DNA of 64,000 nucleotides from CAWGJC01 sp965276665. GTDB lineage: Bacteria; Pseudomonadota; Alphaproteobacteria; Acetobacterales; Acetobacteraceae. The notes under the pieces are model-generated. The model made no database searches. It saw only the letters and a program-made list of their open reading frames with translations, and was not told where the DNA came from. Position numbers and translations under genes: made by a program. Shown piece after piece: positions 24,366 to 33,123 of this stretch (the stretch's first letter is position 1; each line of letters opens with the position of its first letter). The stretch spans positions 3,224,001-3,288,000 of the forward strand of contig OZ255620.1 in the NCBI GenBank assembly GCA_965276665.1, written 5' to 3'.

Positions 24366-25160
24366 ATGAGCGGCGCTGCACCAGGCCCAACCAGGGCCGG
24401 CGAGGAGCAGGCCTCTGTTGCCACGCCCGGTGCGGTGCCGCGGCATGCTGCGATCGTCCCGGTGCCAAGGCACGTGGCGATCATCATGGACGGCAATGGC
24501 CGCTGGGCCCGGGCGCGCGGATTGCCGCGGATCGCCGGCCATCGGGCGGGCGCCCAAGCGGTGCGGCGGAGCATCGAGGCGGCGATCCAGAGCGGCGTCG
24601 ACTGGCTGACCGTCTACGCATTCAGCAGCGAGAACTGGCGGCGGCCGCAGAGCGAGGTGTCCGATCTCACCGGCCTGCTGCGCCATTACCTGCGCCACGA
24701 GGTGGCGGAGCTGGCGCGCGAGGGGGTGCGGCTGCGCATCATCGGCGATCGCATGCGGTTCGACGCGGACCTTCGTGACGAGCTCGCGGCGGCGGAGGCG
24801 CGGACCGCCGGCAACAGCAGGCTCAACCTCGTGGTGGCGCTCTCCTATGGCGGACGGGCGGAGATCGTCGCGGCGGCGCGCGCCTGCCTCGCCGCCGCCG
24901 CCGCCGGGCGGCTCGACCCGGAGCGGCTGGACGAGGCGGATTTCGGCGGGTTTCTCTCCACCGCCGGCATTCCCGACCCGGATCTGGTGATCCGCACCAG
25001 TGGCGAGCAGCGGCTCTCGAATTTCCTGCTCTGGCAGAGCGCCTATGCCGAGCTCGTGTTTCTCGACGTCTTCTGGCCGGATTTCGACGCGTCGCATTTC
25101 GCCGGCGCGCTCGCCGAGTTCACCCGGCGGGAACGGCGGTTCGGTGCCGCTGCCGGCTGA
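24366..25160 (+). CDS. uppS: Isoprenyl (undecaprenyl) diphosphate synthase
   Basis: The 264-residue cis-prenyltransferase makes the C55 lipid carrier for peptidoglycan and O-antigen. HVAIIMDGNGRWARARGLPR carries the catalytic Asp and the diphosphate-binding arginines (about residues 36-55). TVYAFSSENWRRP and VIRTSGEQRLSNFLLWQSAY are diagnostic. The first 30 residues are a non-conserved Ala/Pro-rich extension. It overlaps cdsA by 17 nt. Confidence 0.96.
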   Translation: MSGAAPGPTRAGEEQASVATPGAVPRHAAIVPVPRHVAIIMDGNGRWARARGLPRIAGHRAGAQAVRRSIEAAIQSGVDWLTVYAFSSENWRRPQSEVSDLTGLLRHYLRHEVAELAREGVRLRIIGDRMRFDADLRDELAAAEARTAGNSRLNLVVALSYGGRAEIVAAARACLAAAAAGRLDPERLDEADFGGFLSTAGIPDPDLVIRTSGEQRLSNFLLWQSAYAELVFLDVFWPDFDASHFAGALAEFTRRERRFGAAAG

Positions 25161-26076
25161 GGCGGCGCCCGGCGCCGATGCCGCCGGGCCAGAGGTGGCG
25201 GCGGCGGACGATGGCGCACCCGCCCCTCGCGCACAATCCCGCGCGCAATGGGGCGACCTCCGAACTCGCGTGCTCTCCGCCGGGGTGCTGGCGCCGATCG
25301 GGCTGCTCTGCCTCTGGTTCGGCGGCTGGCCCTGGGCGGTGCTGGTCGGCCTTGCGGTGCTCGGCATGGCGCGCGAGTGGATCGGCCTTTGCAGGGTTAA
25401 GGAGGGCGGCGTGTCGCCCGGATTTGCGGCCCGGGCGCTGGCGGTGGTGGCGCTGGCCGCGGTGCTCACCACGCAATCCGGGCGTTCCGGCGCGGCGCTG
25501 GTCCTGCTGGCTTTCGGGGCGCTGGTCGTGCTGGCGACGGCGCCCGCCAGGCGGGTCGCCCTCGCGGCGGGGCTGCCCTATGTGGCGCTCGGCGGGGTCG
25601 CGCTGGTCTGGCTGCGCGGCCCCGGCGCGGGCGAGACGCTGTTCCTCATTCTGCTGGTCTGGGCGAGCGATATCGGCGCCTATGCGGTTGGACGCGTGGT
25701 GGGCGGACGCAAGCTCGCGCCGCGCATCTCGCCGGGCAAGACCTGGAGCGGCGCGGTCGGCGGGCTGGTTGCCGCGATGGCGGTGGGCCTCGGATTCGCG
25801 CTGCTGGCGCCCGGGCCGCGCGGGGCGGTCATCGGCGGGGTTCTGGTCGGCGGCCTGCTCGGGGTGGTATCGCAGGCGGGAGATCTTCTGGAGAGCGCGG
25901 TGAAGCGGCATTTCGGCGTCAAGGATTCGGGGGGCCTGATCCCGGGCCATGGCGGCCTGCTCGACCGATTGGACGGGCTGCTCACCGCCGCCCCGGTCGC
26001 GGCGCTGCTGACCCTCGCCCATCCCGGCCTGCCGCTCTGGGGCGCTCCGCTCTGGGAGATGGCGCCTTGGCGATGA
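25144..26076 (+). CDS. cdsA: Phosphatidate cytidylyltransferase
   Basis: The approximately 310-residue membrane enzyme makes CDP-diacylglycerol, the precursor used by PgsA. The C-terminal signature is present as ASDIGAYAVGRVVGGRKLA, SPGKTWSGAVGG, SAVKRHFGVKDSGGLIPGHG and GLLDRLDGL. About eight hydrophobic helices precede it, after a 35-residue polar N-terminus. GTG 25144 is preceded by GGGAACGGCGG. The stop overlaps the dxr ATG (ATGA). Confidence 0.95.
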   Translation: MPLPAEAAPGADAAGPEVAAADDGAPAPRAQSRAQWGDLRTRVLSAGVLAPIGLLCLWFGGWPWAVLVGLAVLGMAREWIGLCRVKEGGVSPGFAARALAVVALAAVLTTQSGRSGAALVLLAFGALVVLATAPARRVALAAGLPYVALGGVALVWLRGPGAGETLFLILLVWASDIGAYAVGRVVGGRKLAPRISPGKTWSGAVGGLVAAMAVGLGFALLAPGPRGAVIGGVLVGGLLGVVSQAGDLLESAVKRHFGVKDSGGLIPGHGGLLDRLDGLLTAAPVAALLTLAHPGLPLWGAPLWEMAPWR

Positions 26077-27230
26077 GGAGCGTGACCGTTCTCGGCAGCA
26101 CCGGCAGTGTCGGCACGAGCACCATCGATCTGCTGGCGGCCAATCCGGCGGAATTCCGGGTGCGCGCGCTGGTGGGCGGGCGGAACGTGGCGCGGCTGGC
26201 GGAGCAGGCGAGAGTGCTGGGCGCCGAGCGCGCGGTGATCAGCGACCCGGACCGCCACGCCGCCCTCGCCGAGGCGCTCTCCGGCACCGGCATCGCCGTC
26301 TCGAGCGGGCTCGCGGCGGTGGAGGAGGCGGCGTCTCTTCCGGCCGATTGGACCATGGCGGCGATCACCGGCGCCGCGGGACTTCCCTCCACGCTGGCCG
26401 CGATCCGCCGCGGCGGCGCGATCGCGCTCGCAAACAAGGAGGCGCTGGTCTGCGCCGGGGACGTGATGCTGCGCGCGGTGGCCGAGGCGGGGGCCACGCT
26501 GCTGCCGGTCGATTCCGAGCACAACGCGGTGTTCCAGTCCCTCGCCGGCACGGCGGCGGAGACGGTGGAGCGCATCGTCATCACCGCCTCGGGCGGCCCG
26601 TTCCGCACCGCGACCCGCGAGGAGATGGCGGCGGCGACGCCGGAGGCGGCGCTTCGGCATCCGGTCTGGTCGATGGGACCGAAGATCAGCATCGACAGCG
26701 CCACGATGATGAACAAGGGGCTCGAGCTGATCGAGGCGGCGCGGCTCTTCGGCCTGGCGGAGGAGCGGATCGGCGTGCTCGTGCATCCGCAATCGGTGGT
26801 GCACGGCATGGTCTGCTACCGCGACGGCAGCGTATTGGCGCAGCTCGGCGCGCCCGACATGCGCATCCCGATCGCGCATGCGCTCGCCTGGCCGGAGCGG
26901 ATCGCGACGGCCTCGCCGCGGCTCGACCTCGCGGCGCTCGCCCGTCTCGATTTTTTCGAGCCGGACGAGTTGCGTTTCCCGGCCCTGCGCGCGGCCCGGG
27001 ACGCGCTCCGCGCCGGCGGCGGCGCGCCGGCGGTGCTGAGCGCCGCCAACGAGGTCGCGGTCGAGGCCTTCCTGCGCCGGCGGATCGGGTTCCTCGACAT
27101 CGTGGCGACGGTGGAGGCGGTGCTCGACCGGCTCGGCGCGCCGGCCGCCGATACGCTGGACGCGGTGATCGCGCTCGATGCCGAGGCGCGGCGCGCGGCG
27201 GAGCAGGTCGCGCAAGCCAGGGCCGCCTGA
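26073..27230 (+). CDS. dxr: 1-deoxy-D-xylulose 5-phosphate reductoisomerase
   Basis: This 385-residue NADPH-dependent enzyme makes MEP in isoprenoid synthesis. TVLGSTGSVGTSTIDLL binds NADPH. ANKEALVCAG, LPVDSEHNAVFQ and ITASGGPFR form the metal and substrate site, and MGPKISIDSATMMNKGLE is diagnostic. ATG 26073 overlaps the cdsA stop. The 3' end overlaps the next gene as CTGA if that gene begins at CTG 27227. Confidence 0.97.
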   Translation: MRSVTVLGSTGSVGTSTIDLLAANPAEFRVRALVGGRNVARLAEQARVLGAERAVISDPDRHAALAEALSGTGIAVSSGLAAVEEAASLPADWTMAAITGAAGLPSTLAAIRRGGAIALANKEALVCAGDVMLRAVAEAGATLLPVDSEHNAVFQSLAGTAAETVERIVITASGGPFRTATREEMAAATPEAALRHPVWSMGPKISIDSATMMNKGLELIEAARLFGLAEERIGVLVHPQSVVHGMVCYRDGSVLAQLGAPDMRIPIAHALAWPERIATASPRLDLAALARLDFFEPDELRFPALRAARDALRAGGGAPAVLSAANEVAVEAFLRRRIGFLDIVATVEAVLDRLGAPAADTLDAVIALDAEARRAAEQVAQARAA

Positions 27231-28201
27231 CCGCCGCCGGTCTCGCCGCCACGGAGGAGCCCGGCCTGCCCGGGCTGATCGGTCTCGGCCTGCTGGCGGC
27301 CGCGCTGTTCAGCAGCACCTTCGTGCTCAACCGGGCGTTGAGCCTCGCCGGCGGTCCATGGGAATGGAACGCGGTTTTGCGTTACGCCGACATGGCGTTG
27401 CTGATGGCGGGCTGGATCCTGCTTCGCCGCGGCGCCGGCGCGCTCCGGGCGGCGCTCGCGTTGTTCCGCCGGCGACTCGGCTTCTGGCTGCTGGCCGGCG
27501 GCATCGGATTCGGCCTGTTCTACGCCTGCATCTGCTACGCCGCCGACCGCGCGCCGGGCTGGCTGGTGGCGGCGACCTGGCAGACCACCATCGTCGCGAC
27601 CCCGATCGTGCTGCTCGGCTTCGGGCGGCGGGTGCCGCGCCAGGGGCTGCTGTTCGCCGGGCTGATCCTGCTCGGCATCGCCGTGCTGAATGCCCGCTTC
27701 CTGGCCGACGGCCAAAAGTTCGGGGCGATGGCGGCGGCGGTGCTGCCGGTGATCGTCGCGGCGTTTGCCTACCCGTTCGGCAACCAGCTCCTCAACCGGG
27801 CGCGGCATGGCGGCGCCGATCCGGCCGGGGTGCTGCACGATCCGGCCGCCGCGGTTCTGCTGATGACGCTCGGCGCCCTGCCGGGTCTCGCGCTGCTGCT
27901 GGCGGCGACCCGACCGCCGGCACCCGGGCTCGGGCAGGTCGGCGGCACGCTGCTGGTGGCCGTGCTCTCCGGCTGCTGCGCGACCACGATCTTCGTCCAT
28001 GCCCGCAATGCCAGCGCCGATCCCTACCGCATCGCGGCGGTGGACGCGACGCAGGCGGGGGAGGTGGGGTTCGCGTTGCTCGGGGAGGCGGCGCTGCTGG
28101 GCGCGGCGCTGCCGGATGCCACCGGCTGGGCCGGGCTCGCCGCGGTGACCGCCGGGCTGGTCGGCTTCGTGCTCGCCGGCCGGCACGTGGACGCGGATTA
28201 A
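27227..28201 (+). CDS. EamA/EmrE-like multidrug-resistance efflux family membrane protein
   Basis: The 324-residue protein has about ten hydrophobic helices in two halves, for example GLLAAALFSSTFVLNRALSL, FWLLAGGIGFGLFYACICY and GLIGLGLLAAALF. It resembles the EmrE-type branch of the drug/metabolite transporter superfamily. The substrate is unknown. The frame runs unbroken from inside dxr. No ATG, GTG or TTG is well placed, and CTG at 27227 overlaps the dxr TGA (CTGA), as in the permease at 15387. The gene interrupts the usual dxr-rseP adjacency. Confidence 0.75.
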   Translation: MTAAGLAATEEPGLPGLIGLGLLAAALFSSTFVLNRALSLAGGPWEWNAVLRYADMALLMAGWILLRRGAGALRAALALFRRRLGFWLLAGGIGFGLFYACICYAADRAPGWLVAATWQTTIVATPIVLLGFGRRVPRQGLLFAGLILLGIAVLNARFLADGQKFGAMAAAVLPVIVAAFAYPFGNQLLNRARHGGADPAGVLHDPAAAVLLMTLGALPGLALLLAATRPPAPGLGQVGGTLLVAVLSGCCATTIFVHARNASADPYRIAAVDATQAGEVGFALLGEAALLGAALPDATGWAGLAAVTAGLVGFVLAGRHVDAD

Positions 28202-28244
28202 GCCATCCGCTTGCTTATCTTGATGTCAGTTGCGGTATTTTCCG

Positions 28245-28352
28245 CTAGAGCATGTTCCGTTCGCATTCGCTCACTCCACAGGCTCTAGCTCTTTGTTTTG
28301 GCGGGCATCTTTATCCGCTCGCACGAGTCCGTTCGAACGGATGCTGCTCTAG
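28245..28352. repeat. 108-bp CTAG-ended dispersed repeat, copy 2 (inverted relative to copy 1)
   Basis: The sequence is the reverse complement of 17907-18014 over its full 108 nt, with about ten differences. It begins CTAGAGCATGTTCCGTTCG and ends GGATGCTGCTCTAG. It sits between the transporter and rseP; the remaining bases of that 189-nt gap show nothing else that I can name. Confidence 0.9.
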
Positions 28353-28390
28353 CAGGGGCCGCCGCGCGGCGGCCCCCAGACGGATGTGAG

Positions 28391-29500
28391 ATGCACCTGA
28401 TCCCGGATTTCGGCCGCACAATCATCGCCTTCATCGTCGTGCTCGGCGTGCTGGTGTTCGTCCATGAGCTCGGTCACTACCTCGCCGCGCGCTGGCGCGG
28501 GGTGCATGTCGAGGCGTTCTCCATCGGCTTCGGCCGGCCGATCGCCAGCTGGACCGACCGGCACGGGACAGAGTGGCGGATCTCCTGGCTGCCGCTCGGC
28601 GGCTTCGTCAAGCTGCACGGGCAGGAGCGGCCGGAGGATGTCGCGCCGGAGGTCCGGGCGGCGTGGCAGGAAGGCCGCACCTTCCACGGAAAATCCGTGC
28701 TCTCCCGGGCGATCGTGGTCGCCGCCGGCCCGATCGCCAATTTCCTGCTCGCGATCGTGCTGTTCGCCGCCCTGTTCGGCACGGTGGGCCGCCCGCTGGC
28801 GATGCCGGTGGTGGGCGCGGTGATCCCGGGCGGTGCCGCCGACCATGCGGGGCTCGCGCAGGGCGACCGCATCACCGCGATCGACGGCGGTCCGATCGCG
28901 CGGTTCGAGGACATCCAGAAGATCGTCGCGGCGAGCCCCGACCGCACGCTGCAGATGACCGTCACCCGGAACGGCGCCGCGCGCACCCTGCCGGTCACGA
29001 TCGGCGACCGGCAGGCCGGCGGGAGCAAGATCGGCGTGCTCGGCATCGAGGGCGGGAATGCGGAATACCGCCGCCTCGACCCGGCGAGCGCCGTCATCGC
29101 CGGCGTGACGCAGACCTGGGACGTGACCTCGCAGACGGTGGCGGGCATCGTGCAGATGATCAGCGGCCAGCGCGGCACGGCCGAGATCGGCGGCCCGCTC
29201 CGCATCGCCGAGCTCGCCGGGCAGGTGGCGCAGCTCGGCATCGCCAATCTGATCTCGTTCATCGCCGTGCTCTCGGTCAATCTCGGGCTGATCAACCTGT
29301 TCCCGATCCCGATCCTCGACGGCGGCCACCTGTTGTTCTATGCCGCCGAGGCGTTGCGCGGGCGGCCGATTCCCCCGCGGGCGCAGGAATACGGGTATCG
29401 GGCCGGGTTCGCCCTGCTCGCCAGCCTGTTCGTGTTCGCGACGTGGAACGATCTCACCCATCTCGGCCTGTTTCACTGGGTGGCCGGGCTGATCGGGTGA
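28391..29500 (+). CDS. rseP: Site-2 RIP metalloprotease RseP
   Basis: This 369-residue inner-membrane zinc protease carries out regulated intramembrane proteolysis of anti-sigma factors and signal-peptide remnants. The zinc motif HELGH (FVHELGHYLAARW) is near residue 27. A PDZ domain is centred on GGAADHAGLAQGDRITAIDG. The C-terminal third metal ligand is in NLFPIPILDGGHL. ATG 28391 is chosen over a longer frame that runs through the repeat. bamA follows, as usual in proteobacteria. Confidence 0.95.
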   Translation: MHLIPDFGRTIIAFIVVLGVLVFVHELGHYLAARWRGVHVEAFSIGFGRPIASWTDRHGTEWRISWLPLGGFVKLHGQERPEDVAPEVRAAWQEGRTFHGKSVLSRAIVVAAGPIANFLLAIVLFAALFGTVGRPLAMPVVGAVIPGGAADHAGLAQGDRITAIDGGPIARFEDIQKIVAASPDRTLQMTVTRNGAARTLPVTIGDRQAGGSKIGVLGIEGGNAEYRRLDPASAVIAGVTQTWDVTSQTVAGIVQMISGQRGTAEIGGPLRIAELAGQVAQLGIANLISFIAVLSVNLGLINLFPIPILDGGHLLFYAAEALRGRPIPPRAQEYGYRAGFALLASLFVFATWNDLTHLGLFHWVAGLIG

Positions 29501-29633
29501 GTTGAGGGCGGAACTTGACAGCCGGCCGCAACAAACGGGGCTAAGTGCGGGTGGCGCGGGCGGAGTCCCGCCGCTATTCTCCGGCCGCCGCATGCGGGCT
29601 CCGGCTGCGCTTGCCCTGAGGGGGGAATTGGGT

Positions 29634-32135
29634 TTGTCCGTCAAACGCGCCGTGCTGCTTGCCTCTGCCTGCCTGTTCCCCATCGTCTCCCGCGGCACCG
29701 CCTGGGCGCAGACGATGGGACCGGTCGCCCCCGAAGCCGCGACCCCTGCTGCCGCCCCCCCGCCCGCGGGGCCTGCTCCCAGCCCGGCACCGGGCTCCAG
29801 CCCTGCCCCGAGCCGCAGCCCGCGTCCGCTTCCGCCGCGCGCGTTGCCGCTGCGTCGCGGCACCGCCGCTGAGCGCGCCGCGCTGCGCGCGAACGCCCCG
29901 GCGCCCTCCCAGGGCACGATCCAGGCGATCCGGGTCGAGGGCAACCAGCGCATCGAGTCCGGCACCATCGAGTCTTACATGCTGCTGGTGCCGGGCGATC
30001 AGTTCAGCCCGGACCGCATGGATCGCAGCCTGAAGACGCTCTACGCGACCGGCCTGTTCTCCGACGTGAACCTGCGGCGGGACGGCGACACGCTGGTCGT
30101 GCACGTCACCGAGAACCCGGTGGTCAATCAGGTGGCGTTCGAGGGCAATCACCGGCTCGACGACAACCAGCTTCGCGCCGTGGTGCAGCTCGCCCCGCGC
30201 GCGGTGTTCACCCCGCAGGCGGCGGATTCCGATCGCCAGCGCATCCTCGATCTCTACGCGCATCGCGGCCGATTCGCGGTGACGGTGACGCCGCAGGTGA
30301 TCAACTTGCCGCAGAACCGCGTCAACGTGGTGTTCCAGGTCAATGAGGGCACGGCGACGCTGGTCAGCCGCATCGCCTTCGTCGGCAACCATGCGTTCGG
30401 CGAGGGCCGGCTCCGCCAGGTGATCGACAGCCGCGAGCAGGCGCTGTGGCGCATTCTCGGCACCAGCGACTACTACGACCCCGAGCGGGTGAATTTCGAC
30501 AAGGAGCTGCTCCGCCGCTTCTACCTGAAGAACGGCTTCGCGGATTTTCAGGTGAAGAGCGTGAGCGCCGAGCTGGCGCCGGACCGCTCATCCTTCTTCC
30601 TCACCTACGTGCTCGACGAGGGCGAGCGCTACCGGCTCGCGAATATCAGCGTCAACTCCCGGCTGCGCAACATGCCCGGCGCGCAGCTGATGCCGCTGGT
30701 GCAGGTGAGCCCGGGAGACTGGTACGACGGCGACGCGGTCGAGCGCTCGACGCAGGCGATCCAGGATTATCTCGGCGATCACGGCTACGCTTTCGTCGAG
30801 GTCAATCCGGCGATCTCGCGCGATCCGGTGAAGCACACCGTCAACCTCGTGTTCAACGTGACCGAGGGGCCGCGGATCTATGTCGAGCGCATCGACATCG
30901 TCGGCAACAACCGCACCGAGGACCGGGTGATCCGCCGCGAGTTCCAGCTCGCCGAGGGCGACGCCTACAACGCCGCCGCGGTGCGCCGCACGCGCCAGCG
31001 CCTGCAGGATCTCGGCTACTTCAACTCGGTGTCGATCTCGCCGACCCCCGGCTCATCGCCGGACAAGGCGGTGCTGACCACGAACATCGAGGAGAAGGCG
31101 ACCGGCGAGCTCACCATCGGCGGCGGCTACTCGACCGATTCCGGCGCGTTGGCGAGCGCCGGGCTCCGCGAGCGCAACCTGGTCGGCACCGGCATCGATG
31201 CGAGCCTGAACGGCGTGCTGGCACAGCGGCAGAGCGAGATCGACCTCTCGGTCACCGATCCCTATTTCCTCGATCGCAACATCGTCACCGGCTTCGACCT
31301 GTTCGACGTGCGCGACAACAACCTCGACATCGCGAGCTACGAGGAAAGCCGGTACGGCTTCTCGCTGCGCACCGGCTACCAGTTCAACAACCATCTCTCG
31401 CAGGCCTGGACCTACTCGCTGGTCGAACGGAACGTCTACGACATCCAGAGCGGCGCCTCGATCTACGTGCTCGACCAGGCCGGGCGGTCGCTGCTGTCGC
31501 AGATCGGGCAGACGATCTCGCTCGACTATCGCGACAGCAAGGTCGATCCGCGCAGCGGCTTCCTGCTCCGCTTCGGGGCCGATTATGCGGGCCTCGGTGG
31601 CGATGTGAACTACGTCCGCACCAAGCTCGACGGCAGCTATTACGTGCCGCTCGAGAGCTTCACCGGCGACCCGGACTGGTATGTCGCGGTCTCGGCCGGC
31701 ACCGGCTATCTGTTCGGCCTGGGCGGCCAGCAGCGGATCATCGACAATTTCTTCCTGGGCGGCGACAATCTGCGCGGCTTCCAGTCCGGCGGCGCCGGTC
31801 CGCACTCCGTCCCGACCACCGCCTTCCCGGACAGCGACAGCGTCGGCGGGCGTTTCATCTGGACGCAATCGACCGAATTGCACTATCCGCTGCCGATCTC
31901 GCCCGATCTCGGCATCTCCGGCCGCGCGTTCGTCGATGTGGGCGCGCTCTCCGGCGTGAAGCCGGTGCTCGGACAGCCGGTGACGGATAGTGCCGCGCCG
32001 CGCGTCGGTGTCGGCATCGGCATCTCCTGGCGCAGCCCGTTCGGCCTCATCAACGTGGACCTGACCGATCCCGTGGTGAAGAAGAATTACGACCAGACGC
32101 AGGTATTCCGTTTTGGCTTCGGCACGAAGTTCTGA
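29634..32135 (+). CDS. bamA: Outer membrane protein assembly factor BamA
   Basis: The approximately 833-residue Omp85 protein inserts beta-barrels into the outer membrane. A signal peptide (VLLASACLFPIVSRGTAWAQ) is followed by a Pro/Ala-rich linker, then five POTRA domains starting at IQAIRVEGNQRIESGTIESY. The C-terminal 16-strand barrel includes the LRGFQSGG loop and ends in Phe (FRFGFGTKF). TTG 29634 is preceded by AGGGGGGA at good spacing. An ATG at 29592 and a frame start at 29502 are alternatives without a good ribosome-binding site. Confidence 0.93.
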   Translation: MSVKRAVLLASACLFPIVSRGTAWAQTMGPVAPEAATPAAAPPPAGPAPSPAPGSSPAPSRSPRPLPPRALPLRRGTAAERAALRANAPAPSQGTIQAIRVEGNQRIESGTIESYMLLVPGDQFSPDRMDRSLKTLYATGLFSDVNLRRDGDTLVVHVTENPVVNQVAFEGNHRLDDNQLRAVVQLAPRAVFTPQAADSDRQRILDLYAHRGRFAVTVTPQVINLPQNRVNVVFQVNEGTATLVSRIAFVGNHAFGEGRLRQVIDSREQALWRILGTSDYYDPERVNFDKELLRRFYLKNGFADFQVKSVSAELAPDRSSFFLTYVLDEGERYRLANISVNSRLRNMPGAQLMPLVQVSPGDWYDGDAVERSTQAIQDYLGDHGYAFVEVNPAISRDPVKHTVNLVFNVTEGPRIYVERIDIVGNNRTEDRVIRREFQLAEGDAYNAAAVRRTRQRLQDLGYFNSVSISPTPGSSPDKAVLTTNIEEKATGELTIGGGYSTDSGALASAGLRERNLVGTGIDASLNGVLAQRQSEIDLSVTDPYFLDRNIVTGFDLFDVRDNNLDIASYEESRYGFSLRTGYQFNNHLSQAWTYSLVERNVYDIQSGASIYVLDQAGRSLLSQIGQTISLDYRDSKVDPRSGFLLRFGADYAGLGGDVNYVRTKLDGSYYVPLESFTGDPDWYVAVSAGTGYLFGLGGQQRIIDNFFLGGDNLRGFQSGGAGPHSVPTTAFPDSDSVGGRFIWTQSTELHYPLPISPDLGISGRAFVDVGALSGVKPVLGQPVTDSAAPRVGVGIGISWRSPFGLINVDLTDPVVKKNYDQTQVFRFGFGTKF

Positions 32136-32162
32136 GTTGAAATACGAGGTTCTGAGTTGAAA
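32129..32162 (+). repeat. 20-bp tandem duplication at the bamA stop
   Basis: GTTCTGAGTTGAAA occurs at 32129-32142 and again at 32149-32162, a period of 20 nt. The first copy contains the bamA TGA. The second repeats it just before the skp ATG and appears to be a recent duplication of the bamA 3' end. Confidence 0.8.
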
Positions 32163-33104
32163 ATGCATCGTATCGCCGACTTCGCGCTGATCGCCGCCCT
32201 GGTCGCCGCGCTTCTCGGACCGCTGCCCGCCATCGCCCAGCAAGGGCCTGGCTGGTTCATTCCGAACCAGGCCGCGCATCCCGCCGCGCCCGCCCGTCCG
32301 GCGGCCCGGCCAGCGCCGCGCGCCGTCGCGCCGGCGCCGGCGGCGATCATGCCCCCCGATGCCGGGCAGGCCGCCGATGCCGAGCAGGCGAACGAGGCGC
32401 CGCCGCCGCAAGTGCCGGCGCCCCCGATCCCGACCCTTCCCGCGCTGCCGCGCACGGCCGGCCCGCCCGCGGTGGTGATCGGGGTGCTCGGCGTGCCGGA
32501 GGTGATGCGCGCCTCCACCGCCGCGCAAGAGGTGGAGAAGGTGATCAGCGGGCGGCGGCAGAAGCTCGCCGAGGATGCGCAGAAGGAGCAGGCCTCCTGG
32601 CGCGAGCTCCAGCAGCAGGCCGCCAATCAGCGTTCGACCCTGTCGCAGGACCAGCTGCGCACCAAGGAGCACGACCTGCAGGAGCGGATCATGAGCGCGC
32701 AGCGGCAGTTCCGCGACCGCAACCGCATCATCCAGGAGGCGGCCCAGTATTCCCTCGGCCAGATCGAGAGCACGTTGATCGCGGTGATCCGCCAGGTGTC
32801 GGAGAGCCGGGGAATGAACCTCGTGCTGCATCGCACGCAGGTGGCGCTCAACATCAACGAGTTCGACATCACCGACCAGGTGGCCGCACAGCTCAACAAG
32901 GTGCTGCCGAGCGTGCAGATCCCGGCGGACGGCGTCGATCCGATGACGCTGGTGAAGAACCAGGCGCCCGCGCCCGCCGCCGCCTCCGCGACGCTGATGC
33001 AGAACACGCCGTCCAACGGGCCTTCTGCCATGCTCCCGGGGTCGGCGCCGGCGACGCCCCCTGCGCCCGCCCCCGCCAAGCCGGCCGGCCCCGCCTCGCA
33101 TTGA
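32163..33104 (+). CDS. skp: OmpH/Skp-family periplasmic chaperone
   Basis: The 313-residue exported protein has a signal peptide ending PAIAQQ, then a Pro/Ala-rich spacer. The Skp/OmpH domain (about residues 105-250) has a long coiled coil (GRRQKLAEDAQKEQASWREL...KEHDLQERIMSAQRQFRDRN). The tail is again Pro/Ala-rich. It escorts unfolded outer-membrane proteins to BamA. It is longer than typical Skp (about 160 residues) because of the low-complexity flanks. ATG 32163 is preferred to TTG 32157. Confidence 0.88.
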   Translation: MHRIADFALIAALVAALLGPLPAIAQQGPGWFIPNQAAHPAAPARPAARPAPRAVAPAPAAIMPPDAGQAADAEQANEAPPPQVPAPPIPTLPALPRTAGPPAVVIGVLGVPEVMRASTAAQEVEKVISGRRQKLAEDAQKEQASWRELQQQAANQRSTLSQDQLRTKEHDLQERIMSAQRQFRDRNRIIQEAAQYSLGQIESTLIAVIRQVSESRGMNLVLHRTQVALNINEFDITDQVAAQLNKVLPSVQIPADGVDPMTLVKNQAPAPAAASATLMQNTPSNGPSAMLPGSAPATPPAPAPAKPAGPASH

Positions 33105-33123
33105 GGGCAGGGCGGCGGGCGGC

